Assembly (NCBI GenBank): GCA_008015155.1
Contig: SSFA01000031.1
Location: 62,001-126,000, forward strand
Direction of reading: 5' to 3'
Source: Thiothrix sp.
Lineage (GTDB): Bacteria; Pseudomonadota; Gammaproteobacteria; Thiotrichales; Thiotrichaceae
DNA length: 64,000 bases
The notes under the pieces were generated by a model, which saw nothing but the letters and a program-made list of their open reading frames with translations, did no database searches and was not told the origin of the DNA. The position numbers were made by a program, and so were the translations under genes. Below are positions 10,448 to 18,359 of the stretch, in pieces. Within the stretch, counting starts at the first letter, position 1, and the number at the start of each line of letters is the position of its first letter.

Positions 10448-10722
10448 TCGTGAATCACCCGCGTATTTTCTGGGCTGGGCTTCTGCATACCTAAAACGTC
10501 GCGTGCGTGTTTTTCTACATAAACTTGATTTAATTGGGTGCTTTGTTCTAAAACTAAACGGCTCCAAGTGGCGCTCAATTGATCGCGATCTTTTTGTAGC
10601 TGTTGTAGCTCCACAAATAGTTGGCGTGCATGATGACGATTGGCAACCACCATCAGTGCCAACACAATTACTAATAGATAGAGCATCACTGTCGCTAAGC
10701 TTTGCCAGCGGTGTAGGTTCAT
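10444..10722 (-). CDS. ftsL: Cell division protein FtsL
   Basis: This small bitopic division protein has 92 residues: a short N-terminal cytoplasmic tail, one hydrophobic helix (about residues 11-29) and a periplasmic coiled-coil region rich in Gln, Leu and Arg. FtsL forms a complex with FtsB and FtsQ that activates FtsWI. Sequence conservation in this family is low, so the call rests on length, topology and the position between rsmH and ftsI, where ftsL always lies in gammaproteobacteria. Six bases separate it from rsmH. Confidence 0.9.
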   Translation of the reverse strand: MNLHRWQSLATVMLYLLVIVLALMVVANRHHARQLFVELQQLQKDRDQLSATWSRLVLEQSTQLNQVYVEKHARDVLGMQKPSPENTRVIHE

Positions 10723-10728
10723 ACTTCC

Positions 10729-11661
10729 TTAGACCTTCTCAGCAATCCTTAAAGTGGCACTACGTGCACGCACATTGCTTTCAATTTCAGCCTCACTGGG
10801 CCGCAAGCCTTTTCCTATCAAGCGGAGCGCCGTCGTTATCTCTGTCGCTTGAATAGGCAAACCCTTAGGTAATCTTGGCGGGCTTGAGTGTTCACGCATA
10901 AAATGCTTGACCATACGATCTTCTAACGAATGAAAGCTAATCACTGCAAGCCGACCCTGTGGTTTCAAATGCTTGAGGGTTATCGCTAAGCCCGCTTCTA
11001 AGTCCTCCAGCTCTTGATTCACCTTAATACGAATAGCTTGGAAACTACGTGTTGCTGGATGCTTACCTGGTTCACGCTTCGGAATAGCTTTAGCGATTAA
11101 GTCAGCTAGTTGCAAAGTGCTAGACAACTCCTGCACCACACGAACTTTCACAATAGCGCGAGCAATCTGCCGAGAAAAACGCTCTTCACCATAAAGCCAA
11201 AGCACTTGGGCAATTTCTTTTTCATCCGCTTGCATCAGCCATTGCTGTGCACTTAAACCAGTGTCAGGATTCATGCGCATATCCAAAGCACCTTCGCGCA
11301 TGAAGCTAAAACCGCGCTCCGCCTCATCTAGTTGTGGGGAAGACACTCCTAAATCTAACAGCACACCATCCACTTCAGCTGGCAAACCCAGCTCAGCTAA
11401 AGCATGCGGGAAATCTCGAAATGAACCCTGCCAGATACGAAAGCGTGAATCACCTTGATGGGCGAGGTGTGCATGTTGGATTGCAGCTGGATCCTTATCG
11501 ATTGCCAGCAAACAACCATCAGCTCCTAATTGGGCTAAAATTTTTGCGGAATGTCCACCACGTCCATAGGTGCCATCAATATACAAACCCGTCGGTTTAA
11601 TGGCTAAAGCCGCAACCGCCTCATTCAGTAGCACCGTGGTATGAGCAAATTCTGTGGACAT
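10729..11661 (-). CDS. rsmH: 16S rRNA (cytosine(1402)-N(4))-methyltransferase RsmH
   Basis: RsmH (formerly MraW) methylates N4 of C1402 in 16S rRNA. The SAM-binding motif GTYGRGGHSAKIL lies near the N-terminus, and the conserved VDGVLLDLGVSSPQ and VISFHSLEDR motifs follow. A GTG directly precedes the ATG (GTGATG); either could start translation. The ATG at 11661 is given here and overlaps the mraZ stop by one base. It is the second gene of the dcw operon. Confidence 0.96.
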   Translation of the reverse strand: MSTEFAHTTVLLNEAVAALAIKPTGLYIDGTYGRGGHSAKILAQLGADGCLLAIDKDPAAIQHAHLAHQGDSRFRIWQGSFRDFPHALAELGLPAEVDGVLLDLGVSSPQLDEAERGFSFMREGALDMRMNPDTGLSAQQWLMQADEKEIAQVLWLYGEERFSRQIARAIVKVRVVQELSSTLQLADLIAKAIPKREPGKHPATRSFQAIRIKVNQELEDLEAGLAITLKHLKPQGRLAVISFHSLEDRMVKHFMREHSSPPRLPKGLPIQATEITTALRLIGKGLRPSEAEIESNVRARSATLRIAEKV

Positions 11662-12116
11662 CACATGAAAACCTGACTGAGTAAATCATCCGAATCATCA
11701 TTCTCACGTGCTTCTTGCAACCAAGCATCCCGAGCTTGCTGCCACTGATCCGCATCCCACAACTCAAATTTGTTGACTTGCCCGACGAGAACCACGCGTT
11801 TATCGAGGCCCGCATATTCACGTAAAGGGGCAGGTAAGAGGACTCGACCCTGCACATCTAGCTCTAATTCAGCCGCATGGCCCAAAATTAAACGCTGCAT
11901 ATTGCGCACGCGCCGATTCACATTGGGCAGCTCCATTAAAGCTTGCTCTACTTTAAGCCATTGATCCATTGGATAAACTAATAGGCATTTATCAGCATGA
12001 TCCACGGTAATAACAATCTGACCTGCTGCACTCGCTAAGATAGCATCACGATATTTAGAAGGCATTGACAACCGTCCCTTGGTATCTATGGAAATGTTTG
12101 AGATGCCACGAAACAT
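11661..12116 (-). CDS. mraZ: Transcriptional regulator MraZ
   Basis: MraZ is a DNA-binding repressor of its own dcw operon. Its 151 residues hold two SpoVT/AbrB-type repeats: the first has SIDTKGRLSMPSKYRD (about residues 9-24), the second ELDVQGRVLLPAPLREYA (about 86-103). It forms ring-shaped oligomers in known relatives. It is the first gene of the operon, and its expected operator is visible just upstream at 12174-12208. Confidence 0.96.
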   Translation of the reverse strand: MFRGISNISIDTKGRLSMPSKYRDAILASAAGQIVITVDHADKCLLVYPMDQWLKVEQALMELPNVNRRVRNMQRLILGHAAELELDVQGRVLLPAPLREYAGLDKRVVLVGQVNKFELWDADQWQQARDAWLQEARENDDSDDLLSQVFM

Positions 12117-12173
12117 GTTGTCACTCAGGGCTCTAGGTATATTTGATAGCTTTTTGTAGAATCTAAAGTATAA

Positions 12174-12208
12174 CCCACTTTATTCCACTTTTTTCCACCA
12201 CTGCCCAA
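12174..12208 (-). promoter_or_regulatory. MraZ operator: four 5-bp repeats with 10-bp period
   Basis: Read on the minus strand, the repeats are TTGGG (12208-12204), GTGGA (12198-12194), GTGGA (12188-12184) and GTGGG (12178-12174), each separated by exactly five bases. This is the known arrangement of the MraZ box upstream of mraZ (TGGGN-type repeats spaced by 5 nt). It begins directly after the -10 element, so bound MraZ would cover the transcription start. Confidence 0.85.
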
Positions 12209-12237
12209 ATAATAGAAAGTATGTCCCACCCTGTCAA
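12209..12237 (-). promoter_or_regulatory. Sigma-70 promoter of the dcw operon
   Basis: On the minus strand a perfect -35 TTGACA (12237-12232) and a -10 TATTAT (12214-12209) are separated by 17 bp. The element lies about 95 bp before the mraZ start and directly adjoins the MraZ repeats. The further 120 bases up to the rnpB 3' end show no other gene. Confidence 0.85.
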
Positions 12238-12362
12238 TGAAAGGGCAGTTTGGAAGCTTAAAAAGCAAGCAGTTTGCGCAAAATTGACAAAGGCTCAGGG
12301 TAATAGTGGCAGGAGAGTAAGCAGGATTTAAAAGATTTAAATTAATTCTGATTAGACAACTC

Positions 12363-12390
12363 AGCGAGTAAACAAGACGTGTTACTCGCT
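12363..12390 (-). terminator. Hairpin behind rnpB
   Basis: A perfect 9-bp stem (AGCGAGTAA with TTACTCGCT) lies just beyond the 3' end of RNase P RNA. On the minus strand it is not followed by a clear U run, so it may be a processing or weak termination signal and not a canonical terminator. Confidence 0.4.
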
Positions 12391-12401
12391 TTAAAAAGAA
12401 A

Positions 12402-12760
12402 TAGCCGATCTGTAAGCCGGGTTCTGTCGTGGACAATCATTCATCTAGGGTCTACGTCACCATAGACCTCAAGCAACCTACCCGAACGCAACGCGGGCCG
12501 CGCCAATGCATTCCTATTTGGTCTTGCTCCAGATGGGGTTTGCCCTGCCGTACATTGTTACCAACGACGCGGTGCGCTCTTACCGCACCATTTCACCCTT
12601 ACCTAAGCTAATTAATTAGTTTAGGCGGTATATTTTCTGTGGCACTTTCCGTCGACTTGCGCCGCCCAGGCGTTACCTGGCATCTTGCCCTATGGAGCCC
12701 GGACTTTCCTCCCCTAAACTCGATTACTACCCAGTTCAGCAGCGATTGCCCGATCGGCTA
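12402..12760 (-). ncRNA. rnpB: RNase P RNA, bacterial type A
   Basis: This is the catalytic RNA that trims tRNA 5' leaders. On the minus strand the conserved 5' core GGGGAGGAAAGTCCGGGCTC (near 12715) is followed by CATAGGGCA, a GCCAGGTAACGCCTGG stem and GGTGAAATGGTGCGGTAAGAG. Near the 3' end come ACAGAACCCGGCTTACAGATCGG and the closing strand of helix P1. P1 is TAGCCGATC paired with GATCGGCTA, which sets the ends. The size of about 359 nt fits type A. A TATAAA about 6 bp before the 5' end may be its -10 box. Any open frame across it is chance. Confidence 0.95.
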
Positions 12761-12809
12761 ACTGCAATTTATAGCAAAAAACCGCTAGCTTGTCTTCAGG
12801 CTAAGATCT

Positions 12810-13742
12810 TTATCTTACGTAGCCATTCTTGACCAAGGTATGTAAAGCAGAAATAAAGCGGACATGTCCAGTATAGTTTTTGTCATGTAATAAGATATTA
12901 GGCCTTACCAACATAGCACTTAAACGGTTATCCCAATAAGCCTTCAAAGGTGCGGGGCGTGTATTAGGAAAATTGACTGGAATACTAATAGAGTTTAAAT
13001 CACTGAGGCCTGCCTGATATAAACTCGTCTTGAGCTGACGTAATAAGAAAACATCATTTAGGCGTCCATAAATCGCTAAATCGTTTTCTCCGCCGGGCAT
13101 TAGAAAACTAAAATAGCGCCATTGTTCAGAGAGATAGGCGGCCTCAGGTAAGCGTAAGCCAGGCATGAACACCAAAATAGGCGCCTCGGTTGCGACCTTG
13201 CCTTGTACTAATTGATCCGCATGGGCAAGACTGACTTGATACAAACTTTTCTCTAATTGCTCAGGACGATGCAAGAAAATCGTCAGATTCAGCTGTAAAG
13301 CCGTCGTATCTTCATCTTTAGCAACAGCTTTGGCCAACTCGATTAAACTTAAAGTTGTTTCAGCCATTTCTAAAATAGGCTTCTCAGTGACTACGTAGTG
13401 CAGTACCACATACAGCTTTTTCGCATCCGGATTACCCACACGCAAACGTAGTACTTTTTGTCCATCCGTACGATCATTCTGCTCAACTGCACCACTATCA
13501 GCTAAGCGTTTAATGATTTCTTGAGCCGTTCCCTCAAAACGCGATTGAGCATCATAAGCAGCTGGAATCGCTAATAAGGCGCGTAAGTCCTTTTCTATCA
13601 CCCTATCCTCAAGCGCTAATTGAGACGACTTGGGTGTCGACCATAGGAAAAGCGGTTGAGTTAATACCCCAGCCAAAATCAGGGTCATCAGTATTAAAGC
13701 AATTAAGAGATCAGTAACACGACTGATTATCCACTTAACCAT
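12810..13742 (-). CDS. Membrane-anchored protein of unknown function
   Basis: I do not recognise this protein. It has about 310 residues, with one hydrophobic helix near residues 10-30 (VTDLLIALILMTLILAGVLT) and a soluble remainder that should face the periplasm. No cysteines or metal motifs stand out. The ATG at 13742 is preferred over the preceding TTG; an AAGGA box sits in front of it. It is transcribed towards rnpB and ends 50 bp before it, so the rnpB promoter overlaps this gene's 3' region. It stands alone on its strand. Confidence 0.75.
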   Translation of the reverse strand: MVKWIISRVTDLLIALILMTLILAGVLTQPLFLWSTPKSSQLALEDRVIEKDLRALLAIPAAYDAQSRFEGTAQEIIKRLADSGAVEQNDRTDGQKVLRLRVGNPDAKKLYVVLHYVVTEKPILEMAETTLSLIELAKAVAKDEDTTALQLNLTIFLHRPEQLEKSLYQVSLAHADQLVQGKVATEAPILVFMPGLRLPEAAYLSEQWRYFSFLMPGGENDLAIYGRLNDVFLLRQLKTSLYQAGLSDLNSISIPVNFPNTRPAPLKAYWDNRLSAMLVRPNILLHDKNYTGHVRFISALHTLVKNGYVR

Positions 13743-13923
13743 CAAAAGTCCTTCTTGATTAACTACAAAGCCAAGGCCTAGGGGTCATAGCACCTCACAC
13801 CGTCCCAAGCATAGACTATTTTCTCAGTTAGTCACTACGAAAGAAACTCAAGTCACAAGGGATCTAGAAGAGGCACTTATAAAATCCAGCTAGCAGACAA
13901 GGTAAATCTGATATACTCAGGCG

Positions 13924-14904
13924 ATGGATCAAAGCCTTTCTATAACCTTAGTGCTGGAAGGTGGCTTACCAAGCGCCTACCTAAGTGTTCAAGACAACTA
14001 CAGTAGTCCAGCACAAATTTTCATAGTGCCGATGGATTTCATTGACATCGGTCTGCTGATCGCCAGCGCCCAAACCACGGGTGATTATTGGATGGTGACG
14101 GCCTCACCGGATAACCCACGCTTTCAAATTGAATCAGCGGTTTTTGTCAAACACCGCGATGGCAAAATCCTCTGGGATCTTGTGTATGAGCATTATGAGC
14201 CCTTTCTCAATATTGAGTTGGAAGAAGACCCGGAAGAGTATGAAGAAAATATCATTACCTTTTCCTTCGATGCCTTCCAATATGTGAGTGCGCTTTATCA
14301 AGCGAGCCAACTAGGCTTAGAGTTAGCGCCTACTATTTTTTCTTTGCCTGAGCCTAGCACTAAAGATGAGCCTAAGAATCCTTTACGTGAATTGGCAGCT
14401 TATGCCCCTCGCTTAAATATGCTCTGGCAAAAATACGGCCAAACCAATGACATGATTAAAAATGGCCGACCTACTCATCAACACGACGCCTACGCATTAG
14501 AAGCAGAAAAGCAATGGCTGCAAGATTTACTAGATACCTTAGATGAAGCTCAGCATGAAGAGGCTTTTGAGAATTTAGATGCTTATCTTGAGTCCTTGCC
14601 TGAGGAGATTCAAACCCAGTTGGAAGGTGATAGCCAACCCTTGAAAGAGCTGCTTGACCAACGTTGGAAGGCTTTAGTCAACTCATTGACTGAAGAAGAA
14701 TCTGAAGCCTTAGAAAACCACGAAACATCAAGCCGCTTTCCCAATAGCCTCAAATTACGCTTAATGCGTGAATTCCTAGAAGGGAATCCTTCTGTGCTAT
14801 TAGGCAGTGGGCATCGCACCTCAGCCGGTGATACTAAAGGTGTATCTGAGACCGATAAAGTAGTCGATCTACAGAATTGGAAACGTAAGCGCACGCCTGA
14901 ATAA
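13924..14904 (+). CDS. Acidic protein of unknown function
   Basis: I do not recognise this family. The 326-residue product has no signal peptide and no membrane helix, so it is probably cytoplasmic. The N-terminal half (to about residue 130) looks like a compact mixed domain. The C-terminal half is rich in Glu, Gln and Leu with probable helices, and ends in a basic patch (NWKRKRTPE). A clear ATG starts the frame. It is divergent from 12810-13742 and convergent with the exosortase partner gene, with 11 bp between the stops. Confidence 0.75.
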   Translation: MDQSLSITLVLEGGLPSAYLSVQDNYSSPAQIFIVPMDFIDIGLLIASAQTTGDYWMVTASPDNPRFQIESAVFVKHRDGKILWDLVYEHYEPFLNIELEEDPEEYEENIITFSFDAFQYVSALYQASQLGLELAPTIFSLPEPSTKDEPKNPLRELAAYAPRLNMLWQKYGQTNDMIKNGRPTHQHDAYALEAEKQWLQDLLDTLDEAQHEEAFENLDAYLESLPEEIQTQLEGDSQPLKELLDQRWKALVNSLTEEESEALENHETSSRFPNSLKLRLMREFLEGNPSVLLGSGHRTSAGDTKGVSETDKVVDLQNWKRKRTPE

Positions 14905-14915
14905 GATCAACTCAC

Positions 14916-15527
14916 CTAATGCGCTAAAATCCGATGCAATTGCGGTGCTAAACTCAGCAAAAAAACTCGATTCAACGCCATCCAAATGACTAAAGGCGCT
15001 ATCATCGGTAAGATCAAAGTGCCCATTTGGTAAGCCAAAGCAATAGCATCTAAGCTCCAAGCGCTCAAACCTTGTTGCTGCTGAAAAGCAGTTCCCACAT
15101 CAAAGCACAAAACCTTGAGCACACTAAAAAACATGCTAAAGGCAGCTATAGGTAGCCAGATTAAGCTTGCCCAAATAAGTTGTTGCCATTTATTGCTTGA
15201 GGGTGTGGCTAAGATTAAGGCGAAAAGCAAGGGCAAACTATAGGTATAGATCAAGGGATTTAAGTGAAACCCCATCAAATCATCTGATACCGGTGGCGAT
15301 ACCACTGCCCCTTGAGCGTCTATGCCAAAATTTGAAGCCAAGACTAAAGTACTGCTATCCAGTTTTAGCCAGAGTACAGATTGCGGGAAACTCAACTGCA
15401 GCAATTGCTCAGTTAGCCATGTTAAGGGCGCTAAATGCACGACCGCCCCTAGATACCACAGCGCAAAACTTAGAGGCAAAAACAATAGAACACCCAACAT
15501 AAAACTTTGGATCGGGCGCTGCTTCAT
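14916..15527 (-). CDS. Exosortase H-associated membrane protein
   Basis: This 203-residue protein is strongly hydrophobic, with an N-terminal helix, a periplasmic segment of about 60 residues and three or four further helices. It overlaps the exosortase gene upstream by an ATGA. Such a membrane protein is typically encoded next to exosortase H, so the role as a partner is inferred from context. Its biochemical activity is not known to me. Confidence 0.65.
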   Translation of the reverse strand: MKQRPIQSFMLGVLLFLPLSFALWYLGAVVHLAPLTWLTEQLLQLSFPQSVLWLKLDSSTLVLASNFGIDAQGAVVSPPVSDDLMGFHLNPLIYTYSLPLLFALILATPSSNKWQQLIWASLIWLPIAAFSMFFSVLKVLCFDVGTAFQQQQGLSAWSLDAIALAYQMGTLILPMIAPLVIWMALNRVFLLSLAPQLHRILAH

Positions 15528-16030
15528 ACGGTTTGCTCACTAAGTTTGGGTTCTTCTGAGGGTAAGTAACGAATCCAGATCAGAAAAACTACCAAGGCGT
15601 CTAACATAATTAAAGCTTGCCAGATATAGAGATGCGCCCAATCGAATAACTCACGACTCCATTGTCCTAAGTAAAATAGGCTAATAATTCGTACTAGATT
15701 CATTCCTTGAATAGCAACAAAGCCCCAAGCCAAACCTTTGAGTTTATATAACCATGGTGCAGGAAAGGCAGCAATCGCAGCTAGCAAGACAATCATGGCC
15801 TCAACCCCGTTGCAACCTGGCTCAATAGAAACCGCAAAACCGTTTAGACTATGGCTGATCACCTTGCCCGAAGCAATCACATTGGTATCGAAAAAAGACA
15901 TAAACCAGCCACTAATATCCGCGATTAGTGCTGTCCAAGGGAGAATGACCTGCTGTTGTACAGGTTGCAGCATCTCTAAACCAAATAAACCAGCTTGAGC
16001 TAACAAGAAAAGCATAAGGAAGCGTATCAT
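15524..16030 (-). CDS. xrtH: Exosortase H (IPTLxxWG-CTERM type transpeptidase)
   Basis: Exosortases are multi-pass membrane cysteine proteases that cut the C-terminal sorting tag of exported proteins. This 168-residue product is short like other XrtH proteins. It has the three catalytic features in the right order: cysteine in EPGCNGVEAM (about residue 74), arginine in NLVRIISLFYLG, and histidine in DWAHLYIWQ. About five membrane helices are predicted by eye. The assignment to subtype H rests on size and on the partner gene. No protein with a matching C-terminal tag was found in this window, so substrates must lie elsewhere. Confidence 0.82.
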   Translation of the reverse strand: MIRFLMLFLLAQAGLFGLEMLQPVQQQVILPWTALIADISGWFMSFFDTNVIASGKVISHSLNGFAVSIEPGCNGVEAMIVLLAAIAAFPAPWLYKLKGLAWGFVAIQGMNLVRIISLFYLGQWSRELFDWAHLYIWQALIMLDALVVFLIWIRYLPSEEPKLSEQTV

Positions 16031-16159
16031 ATTGATTTTTTATTATAAATTGACTAACAGCAATACTGAGAGACCTTGATAAGCACTATAACAAAAATCA
16101 GTTAACGATAAAATAAAGATTTGAGTCTAATTGATTAGATTTATAAATAACCTGCCCCT

Positions 16160-17389
16160 CTACAGGTTTTTGTTATTAAACCAAGCTAACACGGCAGCAG
16201 CTGACTCAGGACGTTGTTCAGGCAATTTAGCTAGCAAACTATCCAAAAGCGTTTGGTAAACTGTTAGTTCTGCAGGTAGTTGTGGTAAAGGATCGAAAAG
16301 CTGCTTCTGCAAGACTTCCCCAAGACTAAAGCCTGTATAAGGCTTCTCGCCCACTAACATTTCATAAAACAAAATACCCAAAGCATACAAATCAGATTGA
16401 ATGCTAGCAGCATCCCCGACCACACGCTCTGGGCTAACATAAAAAGGAGTGCAATAGATTTGGTCTTCTTGCAAAAATCCACTGCTGAGCATGACACTAC
16501 TTTCGATTCCATAATCTAAGAGCACCGGTGTCGTGTCATTACGCATCACAATATTGGAGGCTTTGAGATCACGATGCAGCATTCCCAAAGAGTGAATAAC
16601 TCCAAGTGATTCGGTAATTTGCTTAAACCAAGTAATTAAATTCGTAAGAGATAAATCTTGATGTTGCGTTAGTAAGGCGCGCAGTGTTTGACCGGGCACA
16701 TATTCCATGATAATGACCACAGCATTATAGGATACGCCCACATCCAACAAATGCACTAAACTTGGATGCTGAATAGCCGTCAGTAATTTCGCATCCTGTA
16801 AAAATCCCGCAAATGCAGCATTCTCCACACAGCTTACATCAAACTTAAAGCGCTTAATCACTGCTTGTTGGTGATAACGATTTTCCGCTAGAAAAATTAC
16901 TGAATTTTCACTGTTATGAATGAGTTCCTGAAAATGCCACTGGGGTAAAGTAATCGGATAACGTTTGAGTGCACGCCCTACTTCAAGCAAACTGTCTAAG
17001 CGTGCCGCTAACTGGCTAGGTGAGGCCTGTAAAGGCAAAGATAAATCTGCGCCTGCCCAAATGGCCTCATACCCAAGCTTAGTGTCATCAGTTAATACAA
17101 TCACAATGGGTAAACTTGCCCGGGTCGGTTTAATACTCTGTAGCCAACTTAAGTCTGCTTTGGTCACCTCAGTCGCGATGATGACCAGATCATAATCTTG
17201 CCAAACCAACTGCTTTAACAAATAAGTATCAGTCTCAGGAAAAAGCCTTTCTAGACTAGCTGCTGGAAAACGCTTGCGCAGCATGAGTTCAAGGTCTAGA
17301 CGTACCAGTGACTGACTCTCGACCAATAAAAAGCTTAAAGACGATTTACCGACAACCCGTTCCGCTTCAGCGGAAAGCTGATAGTCCAC
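16160..17389 (-). CDS. Ser/Thr protein kinase with N-terminal degenerate receiver domain
   Basis: The 409-residue protein has a receiver-like domain (about residues 17-140) and a Hanks-type kinase domain (about 150-405). Kinase motifs seen are the lysine in AVIKRFK, catalytic HRDLKASN, DYG in place of DFG, and SPERVVG at the activation segment end. In the receiver part the strand that should end in the phosphorylated Asp reads YDLVIIATEV, so the acceptor is missing and the domain is probably a pseudo-receiver. No membrane helix follows the kinase domain. The start is a GTG with a GGAG box about 9 bp upstream. Targets are unknown and neighbours give no hint. Confidence 0.88.
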   Translation of the reverse strand: MDYQLSAEAERVVGKSSLSFLLVESQSLVRLDLELMLRKRFPAASLERLFPETDTYLLKQLVWQDYDLVIIATEVTKADLSWLQSIKPTRASLPIVIVLTDDTKLGYEAIWAGADLSLPLQASPSQLAARLDSLLEVGRALKRYPITLPQWHFQELIHNSENSVIFLAENRYHQQAVIKRFKFDVSCVENAAFAGFLQDAKLLTAIQHPSLVHLLDVGVSYNAVVIIMEYVPGQTLRALLTQHQDLSLTNLITWFKQITESLGVIHSLGMLHRDLKASNIVMRNDTTPVLLDYGIESSVMLSSGFLQEDQIYCTPFYVSPERVVGDAASIQSDLYALGILFYEMLVGEKPYTGFSLGEVLQKQLFDPLPQLPAELTVYQTLLDSLLAKLPEQRPESAAAVLAWFNNKNL

Positions 17390-17525
17390 TTAAAACTCCA
17401 TGCAGTAACTAGTGATGCAATAACTAATAAACATTCGAAATTTTCGTTTTATGTGAGTTTAGGTCAGGAAAATTGATTTTTCACACTAAATCTTACAAAA
17501 GGAGAAGGTGCAAGGCAGCACTTAA

Positions 17526-17554
17526 TTGACAGTGATATAGCTTTAACGCATAAT
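17526..17554 (+). promoter_or_regulatory. Sigma-70 promoter of the rpsF operon
   Basis: TTGACA (17526-17531) and CATAAT (17549-17554) are separated by 17 bp. The GC-rich stretch TCCGCGCC follows the -10, as in growth-rate-controlled ribosomal promoters. A leader of about 100 nt precedes rpsF and contains a small stem (GCAGAA with TTCTGC, about 17577-17598) that could serve S6/S18 autoregulation, but the known motif could not be confirmed. The rest of the 270-bp gap shows nothing else. Confidence 0.75.
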
Positions 17555-17660
17555 TCCGCGCCTTTATGAAATCCTAGCAGAAAGGATATTTATTCTGCAT
17601 CCTTGCTTCACTGCACATGTATTTGTTAGCAGGAGGCTGTTTAATCCAAAAGGAGACTTC

Positions 17661-18059
17661 ATGCGTCATTATGAAATTGTCTTCCTCGTCCATCCGGATC
17701 AGAGCGAGCAAGTTCCAGCCATGATCGAGCGTTATCGTACGCTGATCAACGAAAACCAAGGCACGATTCATCGTTTAGAAGATTGGGGCCGCCGTCAATT
17801 GGCTTATCCGATCAACAAAATTCACAAAGCACATTATGTGATGATGAATGTTGAATGTGATGGCAAAACTTTAGATGAATTGGAAAGTATTTTCCGTTTC
17901 AACGATGCCATTCTGCGTACCCTCACGATTCGTCGTGATGGCCCTATCACTGAAGCCTCACCTTTAAGTAAAGAAAATGAAGGCAAGACCAAGCGTCCAC
18001 CACGTCGTGAAGAAGTGGAATTAGATGATGCTGATCTTGATGAAGCTGACGACGAATAA
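17661..18059 (+). CDS. rpsF: 30S ribosomal protein S6
   Basis: This protein binds the central domain of 16S rRNA as a dimer with S18. The start MRHYEIVFLVHPDQSEQV and the motif RLEDWGRRQLAYPI are diagnostic. The 132 residues include an acidic C-terminal tail (VELDDADLDEADDE) like the glutamate tail of other gammaproteobacterial S6 proteins. A strong AAAGGAG box precedes the ATG. It is the first gene of the rpsF-rpsR-rplI operon. Confidence 0.98.
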   Translation: MRHYEIVFLVHPDQSEQVPAMIERYRTLINENQGTIHRLEDWGRRQLAYPINKIHKAHYVMMNVECDGKTLDELESIFRFNDAILRTLTIRRDGPITEASPLSKENEGKTKRPPRREEVELDDADLDEADDE

Positions 18060-18076
18060 TTATAGGGATCATTACT

Positions 18077-18304
18077 ATGTCACGTTTTTTCCGCCGTAAA
18101 AAATACTGCCGTTTCACTGCCGAAGGTATTGCTGAAGTCGATTACAAAGACCTCGACACCTTAAAAGGCTTTATTACTGAAACAGGCAAAATTGTACCTA
18201 GCCGTATTACCGGAACTAAAGCGCCTTATCAGCGTCAATTAGCCACCGCGATTAAACGCGCCCGTTTCCTCGCGCTGATGCCTTATACCGATCAGCACAA
18301 GTAA
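18077..18304 (+). CDS. rpsR: 30S ribosomal protein S18
   Basis: The 75-residue protein begins MSRFFRRKKYCRFTAEG and contains LKGFITETGKIVPSRITGT, both typical of S18. It pairs with S6 on the small subunit platform. It starts 17 bp after rpsF and is followed by an 8-bp inverted repeat (18315-18336). Confidence 0.98.
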   Translation: MSRFFRRKKYCRFTAEGIAEVDYKDLDTLKGFITETGKIVPSRITGTKAPYQRQLATAIKRARFLALMPYTDQHK

Positions 18305-18314
18305 TTTTAGCGTC

Positions 18315-18336
18315 TGACCGTGTTCATTCACGGTCA
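18315..18336 (+). terminator. Hairpin after rpsR (attenuator-like)
   Basis: TGACCGTG and CACGGTCA form a perfect 8-bp stem with a 6-nt loop just after rpsR. There is no U run, so it is more likely an mRNA stability or partial termination element that sets the ribosomal genes apart from the membrane protein gene downstream. Confidence 0.4.
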
Positions 18337-18359
18337 CTCGTTAAGAGCAGGAGACATGC

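Noticed and set aside
10448..10567. N-terminal extension of FtsI
   Set aside because: It would lie wholly inside ftsL, while the ATG at 10447 gives the usual ATGA overlap and a normal length.
12125..12436. Open frame of 103 codons on the minus strand
   Set aside because: It overlaps the RNase P RNA 3' end, the MraZ operator and the dcw promoter, and the product looks like no protein.
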